DNA of 64,000 bases from assembly GCA_030656615.1 (NCBI GenBank), contig JAUSOY010000081.1, forward strand, positions 33,896 through 97,895, in the 5' to 3' direction. Below the pieces are notes generated by a model. That model was not told where the DNA came from. It was given only the letters and a program-made list of their open reading frames with translations, and did no database searches. Below are positions 11,377 through 18,945 of the stretch, in pieces (positions within the stretch are counted from its first letter, which is position 1; each line of letters opens with the position of its first letter). The position numbers were made by a program, and so were the translations under genes. This stretch comes from Bacteroidales bacterium (GTDB lineage Bacteria; Bacteroidota; Bacteroidia; Bacteroidales; TTA-H9).

Positions 11377-11446
11377 AATGGGTCGTTGAAATTATAATTT
11401 CATCCTGATTATCAGAAGTAAATCCCGAAGACTAAGCACTAATACC

Positions 11447-11944
11447 CTACATTTTAAACTGCAAACTACCGTTTGGACACTCAACAACACATTTCAGGCA
11501 TTTTGAACAGGTATAACTATCGCCCGGCCTTTCCTTTTGAGATTTGTATAGACTATACTTAATGGGTTCCATTGAAACGATATAACAAGCTTTATCACAT
11601 ATTCCACAGGTCTTACAACTTTCCGTCTTTAATTGTATTCTGAATAGGGAAAACTTATTCAACCAGCCGGAAATCCATGCGATGGGACAGCCAATTTTGT
11701 GATATTGATACATCTGCCTCATCTTACCCGAACCACTTAAACTCATCATTATCTCCATTATCAGTCCCATAGGACAGCCCCACCGGCAAAAGACCTTTCC
11801 AAAAATAATCCCAAGAACCACTCCAATTAGCAATATATACCATAGCGAAACATTAAAATATGATACAGCCACATACGTCGATATCCCAATAATTGCAAGA
11901 ATTATGAAGCGTGAATGAACAAGGGTTTTTAGAGTTTTCTGCAT
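11447..11944 (-). CDS. NapH/polyferredoxin-like membrane 4Fe-4S protein
   Basis: TM segments, CRWGCP motif, two ferredoxin motifs CKTCGICDKAC and CSKCLKCVVECP. Confidence 0.8.
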   Translation of the reverse strand: MQKTLKTLVHSRFIILAIIGISTYVAVSYFNVSLWYILLIGVVLGIIFGKVFCRWGCPMGLIMEIMMSLSGSGKMRQMYQYHKIGCPIAWISGWLNKFSLFRIQLKTESCKTCGICDKACYIVSMEPIKYSLYKSQKERPGDSYTCSKCLKCVVECPNGSLQFKM

Positions 11945-12246
11945 ATTCTTTCGGATAATTTATTAATAATAAGACTGTTATAAGATTATTTTTGGAAGCT
12001 TCTGTTCCAGCTTCCAAATGATAAAAGCATCAATAATATTTCAATCTTAAGAACACTCATGGGTTCATTCCAAACATAGTTCGGCCGGAATGACGAAAAT
12101 ATCAACTTCGCCTCTCGAAAAAAGCAATTCTCAAAATTGTAACAATAATTAAGCAGCTGATAAACCGCTACTTAAGTGCAAAATCCGCAAAGCCAATAAA
12201 TGCTAACGAAAAATGGAAAACATTAAAAAAACGAATTCGCCATTTT

Positions 12247-12654
12247 TTAGAATGCACCAATGACCGATTGAACAATCTCAAAAGTTTCGTCAGATGCGAT
12301 TTGCATAACTTCAGCAACCGAGGAAGGCATTCCTTCTTTCATAGCCGCTGTATTCATCAGGGCAACGTATGCTTTTCCATCCTCTTTTTCATACACCGAA
12401 ATGCGGCAAGGCATCATAATGGAAACAATTCTTTCGTGATTCTTTTCAAGCATTTTCCCTGAAAATTCAGGTTTACAAATCTCGATTACCTGAACCGGAC
12501 GCACTTCTTTGCCCGACTTTGCCAAGGATTGTTGTAAATTGTGTACGGCAGGATTCTGCCACTCTTTTTGATTTGCAGCACTCAACAGCTTTTCAATGGT
12601 TGTGGGCACGTCAAATGGGCTTACTTGTTCGATGATTAAATTATTTGTACTCAT
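12247..12654 (-). CDS. DUF302 domain protein
   Basis: ICKPEFSGKMLEKNHERIVSIMMPCRISVYEKEDGKAYVALMN matches the DUF302 pattern. Confidence 0.8.
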   Translation of the reverse strand: MSTNNLIIEQVSPFDVPTTIEKLLSAANQKEWQNPAVHNLQQSLAKSGKEVRPVQVIEICKPEFSGKMLEKNHERIVSIMMPCRISVYEKEDGKAYVALMNTAAMKEGMPSSVAEVMQIASDETFEIVQSVIGAF

Positions 12655-12673
12655 AATGCATATATTTGGCTGT

Positions 12674-13942
12674 TTAACTTAATTCTTTAACAATAGATAT
12701 AGCTGCAATGGTTCCATCAGCAACTGCAGTAGTTATCTGACGGTATTTTTTAGAAATTACATCGCCTACGGCATAAATATCGGACATACTTGTCAGCATA
12801 TCCTCATTGGTATTAACATAACCCCAGCTATCAAGTTCAAGCTTATCTCTAAACATATCAATATTGGGTTTCATTCCAATAAAAACGAATACGCCATCAC
12901 TTACCAACTTTGATCGTTCATGGGTTTTCAAATCTTCTACTTCGGTAATAATTTTATCTCCCTCGCGTACAAAAGACCTTGGTTCGAACCCGAATTTTGT
13001 TTGAATTTTTGGATTGGCAAAAAGCTTTTCCTGAGCCTGCTTATTAGCAGTAAAAGAGTCAAACTGGTGAACGACTGTAATTTTACTGGCAAACTTGCTA
13101 ATAAAATCAGCTTCTTCTATTGCTGAATTTCCACCCCCTATGACTAGAACTTCCTTATCGTCATAATACTTAGCATCGCAAGTTGCACAATATGAAATAC
13201 CCTTGCCTTTCAATTCCTTTTCACCGGGTATTCCCATCAAATTTGGAGATGTACCGGTAGCGATGATGATTTTTTTTGCTCTTATAGTTTCGAATTCATC
13301 AATCACGACCTCTTTTTTATTCAAGTCGATTTTTGTAACATCCACTGCCACTTTATAACTGGTTCCACATAATTTCGTTTGTTCCGACATATTGTGCGAT
13401 AACAAATATCCTGGTTGGGGATCGATAAATCCTGGATAATTTGAAACTTCGTGTGTTGTTGAAACATGCCCCCCTGGCAAAGCGATATCAATAAGTACCG
13501 TGTTCACTTTCGACTGGCAAAGGTATAAACCGGCAGTAAGACCACCCGGACCTGCTCCCAAAATAAGAACATCAAACTCAGAGACAGCAGGTTTTATTTG
13601 CGACTTTATTGCCTCCACCCTATCGTGGGTCAACATGTTATTGAGCTCATGGATAATTTCACTTCTTTTTATTCCACCACTGAGCATATTTCCAATCTGC
13701 TTTCCATCTTCAAAAAATAATAAGCTTGGAGAGGATTTTACCCCCAATTTTTCCGCTAACTCACGGTTTGCCTGACGATACATTTTTACAAAACGTATAT
13801 CATTACCATAAAGCTGTGCCAATCCCTCAAACTTTGGCGCCAGAGCGTCGCAGGGCGGACATTCGGTGGAATAAAAATCGAGGACTAGTTTCCCTCCGGC
13901 ATTAATCTCTAGTTCGAACTCGGAGGATGATATTTCTTTCAT
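12674..13942 (-). CDS. Thioredoxin-thioredoxin reductase fusion (N-terminal Trx, C-terminal TrxB-like flavoprotein)
   Basis: N-terminal Trx fold with CPPC (YSTECPPCDALAPKFEGL); then GAGPGGLTAGLYLCQSKVNTVLID, active-site CATCDAKYY, GGGNSAIEEADFISKFASKITVVHQ, YAVGDV. Confidence 0.9.
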   Translation of the reverse strand: MKEISSSEFELEINAGGKLVLDFYSTECPPCDALAPKFEGLAQLYGNDIRFVKMYRQANRELAEKLGVKSSPSLLFFEDGKQIGNMLSGGIKRSEIIHELNNMLTHDRVEAIKSQIKPAVSEFDVLILGAGPGGLTAGLYLCQSKVNTVLIDIALPGGHVSTTHEVSNYPGFIDPQPGYLLSHNMSEQTKLCGTSYKVAVDVTKIDLNKKEVVIDEFETIRAKKIIIATGTSPNLMGIPGEKELKGKGISYCATCDAKYYDDKEVLVIGGGNSAIEEADFISKFASKITVVHQFDSFTANKQAQEKLFANPKIQTKFGFEPRSFVREGDKIITEVEDLKTHERSKLVSDGVFVFIGMKPNIDMFRDKLELDSWGYVNTNEDMLTSMSDIYAVGDVISKKYRQITTAVADGTIAAISIVKELS

Positions 13943-14010
13943 TATTAACGTATTGCTTCTGATTTACTAAATTCTAATGTTTAACAAAATTCTAATGATT
14001 GGTTATTTTT

Positions 14011-15351
14011 TTAAACCGATTGTGTATTTTCGAAATAAGCCGAAAATCCAAGTTCCAGTAATTCTTTCACCGGACGGCAATCGGTTGAGTACACTTTTCC
14101 TGTTCTGTTTTTCGCTACCGAACCACAACCGCCACCACAGGCCAATTGCAGGTTACAGTTGCCACATTCCGGAATTGAAGTAACATCACGACTTTCCCAA
14201 ATTTCTATCAGTTCATTTTTGCGTGATACCTCCGGATAAAAAGTACCCAGAGATTCATCAGCCTTACCAACCGTGGCCGTGCACGAAAAAATATGTCCGC
14301 TATAATCGAATGCCCATTCCGTTTTACATGCCGGACATGCATCAAATAAAGGATCGGGTAAACTTCCATTTTCTGCCAGGAATTTCGAAATTGAATAAGC
14401 TGGCTTATGGAAATCAACAATATACAGATGTTGCTTTACAAGTTTGTATATTGAATCGTACAATGAAATACGGCTAAAAAGATTTTCAGAATCCGCCTGG
14501 CAATGATGTAACTCATAATTTCTTCCCAGCTGGGTTTTGAATAATTTGTTTTCTGTCCAGCCTTTATCAATGGCGAATTGTGCCAATTCGGGAAGTCCGT
14601 TAATGTTTTCTTTATCAAGCACCATCCGTAAATTTACCGGCAAGTCGTTATCAAGACAAGCATCAATCCCTTTGACAATTTTTTCAAACGTAGGTCCTCC
14701 TCCTTTCAAAAAACGGCGTTTATCATGCACAGAGCCTAAACCATCCAGAGTAACCTGAATCTCACGGATACGGGCCATTTTTAAAATATCGATATACTCA
14801 ACGAGTGCATAACCATTGGTAACGAAACAAACCTCAAGATTAATCCCATTTGCTTTTGATATGAGATACGAAATCATTTCCTTTTGACGGGTCGAATTCA
14901 TTAATGGCTCACCACCAAATACTGTCAGATATTTTTTTTGTCCGGCAAATTCTGAATTTATATAGTTGAAGAATGCATTAATAACTTCATGACTCAGTTC
15001 CTTGTCAGTATTCGCATATTCATCCTGATAACAATACGTACAGGCGAAATTGCAAGAATAATTCGGCACAAAAAATAATTGCACCTCATCTTCCTCACGG
15101 CTATCGATAAAATCGAGGTATTTACTTCGGTAAAGACGTTCTTCCTCCTTTTCATCAACCAAATAACCCATAGTGGCCAGATTTTCATGAAATTCCGGAG
15201 AAAGTGCTTTACCATCTAAAAATGCCTGAAGGTTTTTTCCTTCCACGGGATTTAATATATCAGCAGATCCACTCAGCAGATTTACCAGAAAATAATTATC
15301 TGATTCGGAAATTTTGGAGAATATGTTGTGTTTTGAATAATTCATTAACAC
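14011..15351 (-). CDS. Radical SAM/SPASM domain enzyme (putative peptide maturase)
   Basis: CNFACTYCYQ (CxxxCxxC), TVFGGEPLMN, VTNGYAL, C-terminal SPASM-type cysteines CPAC...CTATVG...CGNCNLQLACGGGCGS. Confidence 0.9.
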   Translation of the reverse strand: MLMNYSKHNIFSKISESDNYFLVNLLSGSADILNPVEGKNLQAFLDGKALSPEFHENLATMGYLVDEKEEERLYRSKYLDFIDSREEDEVQLFFVPNYSCNFACTYCYQDEYANTDKELSHEVINAFFNYINSEFAGQKKYLTVFGGEPLMNSTRQKEMISYLISKANGINLEVCFVTNGYALVEYIDILKMARIREIQVTLDGLGSVHDKRRFLKGGGPTFEKIVKGIDACLDNDLPVNLRMVLDKENINGLPELAQFAIDKGWTENKLFKTQLGRNYELHHCQADSENLFSRISLYDSIYKLVKQHLYIVDFHKPAYSISKFLAENGSLPDPLFDACPACKTEWAFDYSGHIFSCTATVGKADESLGTFYPEVSRKNELIEIWESRDVTSIPECGNCNLQLACGGGCGSVAKNRTGKVYSTDCRPVKELLELGFSAYFENTQSV

Positions 15352-15420
15352 ATGGTTATTTATAGCTATTTGTAGCGAAAATGTTAGAAAAAAAGATTTT
15401 CAAACGTTTGAAATTCCTGA

Positions 15421-15522
15421 TTAATCGTGACAGCCTACGATGGTTTTTGATGTCTTAGCACAGCATTGCGCCACTTTCTTCGTATTCACTTCCTTTATTT
15501 TCTTTTTAACAAGACTTTTCAT
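15421..15522 (-). CDS. Putative Cys-containing RiPP-like precursor peptide, 33 aa
   Basis: Not in ORF track (too short). Translated by hand: MKSLVKKKIKEVNTKKVAQCCAKTSKTIVGCHD*. Lys-rich N-terminal half, CC...C C-terminal half, immediately upstream (69 nt) of the rSAM/SPASM gene on the same strand. Confidence 0.65.
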   Translation of the reverse strand: MKSLVKKKIKEVNTKKVAQCCAKTSKTIVGCHD

Positions 15523-15610
15523 AAATATCTGATTTAGTATTGGGTAAAATATTTCAATATGGTTTATAATTTTTACTTTTTGTGATTTAAGCGATGCTTA
15601 TCTGGGCGTT

Positions 15611-16258
15611 TTAATGACCACACGAACAAGCGGCAGATTTTTTCCCGGCAATGGTAATACTGGCTACCTCCGCGTTTCCTTTTGCGTAGGGGCCCGATTC
15701 TTCAATAATTTCGATCGAGACAAAACCAGCATTTTTTAGATGTTCCATATATTCGGCACGGGTCACGGAACCAGCCCAGCACTCAGCAATGGCAATCGGA
15801 TTATTGCGGTCTTCTTCTGAAATTAGATGCGTGGCATAAATATCACTAATTACGAAACGACCTCCTTTTTTCAGAATTCTATAAATTTCATTCCAGACAG
15901 CCTGTTTATCGGAAGCATGATTGAGTGTGCAATTCGAAATCACTAAATCAGCCAATTCATCGGCAAGATCAAGTTTTTCGAGTTGGCATTGTATAAACCG
16001 GACATGATTTACTTTAAATTTCTCCGCATTACGGCGGGCTTTTTCAATCATTCCATCCGAAATATCGACACCATAGACAAAGCCTTCTACGCCGACCTTT
16101 TCTGCCATACGTAATACATCTGTTCCACGGCCGCTGCCAAGATCAACACATACTTCACCACTTAATGGTTTTGCATAATCAATTGCACCGCCACAAGAAA
16201 GGCAGCAATCCGATTCAGCCAACTGGCTGTATCTGGTATTTATTTCTTTGATTTCCAT
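15611..16258 (-). CDS. Class I SAM-dependent methyltransferase, ArsM (arsenite methyltransferase)-like
   Basis: VDLGSGRGTDVLRMA SAM-binding motif; three Cys contexts LSCGG, ISNCTLNHASDK and AECWAGSVTRAEYMEHLKNAGF resemble the ArsM cysteines; extra Cys at both termini. Confidence 0.75.
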   Translation of the reverse strand: MEIKEINTRYSQLAESDCCLSCGGAIDYAKPLSGEVCVDLGSGRGTDVLRMAEKVGVEGFVYGVDISDGMIEKARRNAEKFKVNHVRFIQCQLEKLDLADELADLVISNCTLNHASDKQAVWNEIYRILKKGGRFVISDIYATHLISEEDRNNPIAIAECWAGSVTRAEYMEHLKNAGFVSIEIIEESGPYAKGNAEVASITIAGKKSAACSCGH

Positions 16259-16400
16259 TATATTTATCTCAAAGTTAGTCTATTATCAGGGGACAAAGCA
16301 AGGATTAAAAAATAATACCCCAGCCATTTAAAAAGCCGTCTTAACTTCTTGATGAGAATTACATCTATTCAAGTCATAAACTGCTTCAAGGACTCAAAAA

Positions 16401-16829
16401 TCAGGACATTTTCTCCACTTTACTAATCTCAGAAAGGAGAAAATCCTTTGACTTAACACCAACAAAACGATTCACTGCTTTACCGTTTTTAAAGAGTATT
16501 AATGTAGGAATACTTCTTACCTTAAATTTTTGAGCCAGCGATTGGTATAATTCAATATCCACTTTTCCCACCCGCGATTTGTCGCTTAATTCAGCGGATA
16601 CATCATTTAATACGGGTATCATCATCCGGCACGGAGCACACCAACTGGCCCAAAAATCAACCAAAACGATCCTGTTCTTGGTTTGCTGGTCAAAATTTTT
16701 GTCGGTGAGCGTTAGAATACTTTCATGGTCTGCAGCCAGAGACGTACTTTTCATTTTAGCTTTCATCAGCATTCTGAAAACAATAAAAACCGTAAGAACT
16801 GAGGCTAATACTATCAGGGTTGTATTCAT
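16401..16829 (-). CDS. Membrane-anchored thioredoxin
   Basis: N-terminal TM/signal followed by VDFWASWCAPCRMMIPVL and IPTLILFKNGKAVNRFVG. Confidence 0.92.
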   Translation of the reverse strand: MNTTLIVLASVLTVFIVFRMLMKAKMKSTSLAADHESILTLTDKNFDQQTKNRIVLVDFWASWCAPCRMMIPVLNDVSAELSDKSRVGKVDIELYQSLAQKFKVRSIPTLILFKNGKAVNRFVGVKSKDFLLSEISKVEKMS

Positions 16830-16984
16830 AAAAATTTATCGATTTAGAAAATTAGTAACTGAATAGGTCGCATCAACAACATAAACAATGGAGTTAAAAT
16901 ATGGATTCATCTTAAATCGAAGAGATATCCTCTTTGAAAAATAGGAATGAACCCGGAGTGAAAATGCTTTCTCTTTCGATACTG

Positions 16985-16992
16985 CAAAGGTA
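16985..16992 (-). promoter_or_regulatory. Candidate Bacteroidota -7 element TACCTTTG for the thioredoxin-led block
   Basis: Plus strand CAAAGGTA = reverse complement of TACCTTTG, matching TAnnTTTG; about 155 nt upstream of the trx start. Confidence 0.4.
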
Positions 16993-17044
16993 AGTCCCTT
17001 CCTGATAAAAGCGGCCTTTTAAAGAATAAGCTCATTAACTCCGG

Positions 17045-17062
17045 ACTTGATATTCGACAAGT
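17045..17062. promoter_or_regulatory. Candidate Crp/Fnr-type operator, inverted repeat ACTTG-N8-CAAGT
   Basis: acttgatattcgacaagt, in the divergent intergenic region next to the regulator promoter. Confidence 0.3.
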
Positions 17063-17079
17063 TTTTTATTGAATTAGAC

Positions 17080-17087
17080 TACCTTTG
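17080..17087 (+). promoter_or_regulatory. Candidate -7 element TACCTTTG for the Crp/Fnr regulator
   Basis: Matches TAnnTTTG, 24 nt upstream of ATG at 17112. Confidence 0.45.
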
Positions 17088-17111
17088 CCTTACATAAACG
17101 AACAATAAGCG

Positions 17112-17807
17112 ATGAAGTCCATCACCGAAACGGATAGTGAATTTATTTGTCATATCGATGCTCCCTGCTTTCAAATGCTTTCTCATGAAGAAATTGAATT
17201 GGTAAGAAGCAGTAAAACCCAAATTCTCTTCAGAAAAGGTGACAACCTTACAAAACAAGGGGCATTTGTTTCATATGTGTTATTTTTAATTACTGGTTTG
17301 GCAAAACAATTTATTGAGGGTGACGGAAATTCGAGTTACAATTTGAAAATTATTGCTCCTGGTGAATTTTTAGGTCTTTCCGCCGTATTTTCTAAAAACA
17401 CCTTTAATTACTCGACAATAGCATTAACTGATTGTCAGGCTTTTTTGGTTGAAAAAACAGCCATTGAACGCGTTGCAAAAGAAAATGGAAGTTTCGGATT
17501 TAGCATTATTAAACGGTATACCGAACATTATTCGTACTTGTTTGATACAGTCAGAAACTTCATGAATAAACAGACAAACGGTCGTTTGGCAGATGCTATA
17601 TTATATATCGATGGATTAAAGCAACGTCATCCTGATATTTTTCAATTGCTTTTACGGAAAGATATCGCTGATTTTGCCGGGATTTCTACAGAGACTGCCG
17701 TGAAATTGCTCAAAAGTTTTGAAAAAGACTCAATAATCAGTCTTAAAGATAAGGATATCATAGTTTTAGATAAAGAAAGACTGATAAACATCAGTAAAAC
17801 CGGTTGA
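17112..17807 (+). CDS. Crp/Fnr family transcriptional regulator
   Basis: Cyclic-nucleotide-binding-like N domain (FRKGDNLTKQGAFVSYVLFLITGLAKQF, PGEFLGLSAVF) and C-terminal HTH (RKDIADFAGISTETAVKLLKSFEKD). Confidence 0.9.
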   Translation: MKSITETDSEFICHIDAPCFQMLSHEEIELVRSSKTQILFRKGDNLTKQGAFVSYVLFLITGLAKQFIEGDGNSSYNLKIIAPGEFLGLSAVFSKNTFNYSTIALTDCQAFLVEKTAIERVAKENGSFGFSIIKRYTEHYSYLFDTVRNFMNKQTNGRLADAILYIDGLKQRHPDIFQLLLRKDIADFAGISTETAVKLLKSFEKDSIISLKDKDIIVLDKERLINISKTG

Positions 17808-17936
17808 TAAATTATTCCAGTTCATTTTTTAGATTAATTTTCGAGCGTTAATAAAACTCCCTTGATACAATATTGACATTAATCCACTTAAAAGTTAATT
17901 TTACCGGAAAGACGTATAAAATCCAATATTTACATC

Positions 17937-18356
17937 ATGAAAATCGGAAAAAATTTACTTGCAATTCTGGCTGGAGGAATTACCTATTTCCTTCTTGGTT
18001 GGTTGGTTTATGGCATCATCCTGATGGATTTTATGCAAAACGGTACAAATCAATCGCTTAACAGGCCTGAAGAAGAATTTATTTGGTGGGCAATGCTTTT
18101 ATCTTGTTTTGCATTTTCATCCATTATTACCTTGGTTTACCATTGGTCAAAAAAGACAAGCTGGCTCGATGGTGCAAAAATAGGGGTTGTCATGGGAGTT
18201 TTAATCACCATCCTATTAGACTTTAGTTTTTATTCGATGACCACAATTTATTTGAGCATCACCCCAATTTTTATCGAAATCGTCGCTTCTGGTATTAATG
18301 CTGCAATTGTTGGAATCGTAGTAGGACTGATACTTTGCGAAACGAAAAAGAAATGA
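17937..18356 (+). CDS. Small multi-TM membrane protein (DUF1761-like?)
   Basis: 139 aa, four predicted hydrophobic segments by eye. Confidence 0.6.
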   Translation: MKIGKNLLAILAGGITYFLLGWLVYGIILMDFMQNGTNQSLNRPEEEFIWWAMLLSCFAFSSIITLVYHWSKKTSWLDGAKIGVVMGVLITILLDFSFYSMTTIYLSITPIFIEIVASGINAAIVGIVVGLILCETKKK

Positions 18357-18524
18357 AGCCACAATAACCCAATTCCTAATTTATACGAATGCCTCAATCG
18401 TATTACTTTTATTTCTAGCTGTTTGTGCTAATTGATCCGATTTAAACATATTGCAACGGAATCACATATTTATAGTACTACGGCATCATATCCACTTACC
18501 ATTCCCTTAAAAAAATAAACATCA

Positions 18525-18884
18525 ATGTTCATCAAGGATTTAAAAAACTGTGAGGAAATCGTTGCCGGAGATAATACCAAGCTCCGCGTAATTCTTCATC
18601 CGGATAAGGAAGATTTAGAAATTCGCTACAGCCTTGCACATGCACGACTGGGCCCTGGAAAAACCTCACAGCCTCATAGTCTTAAAACGACAGAAATCTA
18701 TTATATTCTTGAAGGAGAAGGTCAAATGCATATTGATGATGAATGCGTGAACGTATTTCCTGAACAGACGATATACATTCCACCAATGGCTAAGCAACAT
18801 ATAAAAAATATCGGGAATCAAGATCTTAAATTCATTTGCATTGTCGATCCTGCCTGGAGACCCGAAGATGAAATAATTTATTAG
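18525..18884 (+). CDS. Cupin domain protein
   Basis: Cupin pattern GPGKTSQPHSLKTTEIYYILEGEGQMHIDDE...PEQTIYIPPMAKQHIKN. Confidence 0.9.
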   Translation: MFIKDLKNCEEIVAGDNTKLRVILHPDKEDLEIRYSLAHARLGPGKTSQPHSLKTTEIYYILEGEGQMHIDDECVNVFPEQTIYIPPMAKQHIKNIGNQDLKFICIVDPAWRPEDEIIY

Positions 18885-18945
18885 GCCCTGATGGATAATG
18901 AATAAGGTCAGAAAAAAGGACGTAATCTGTGCTTATTTCCCAACT

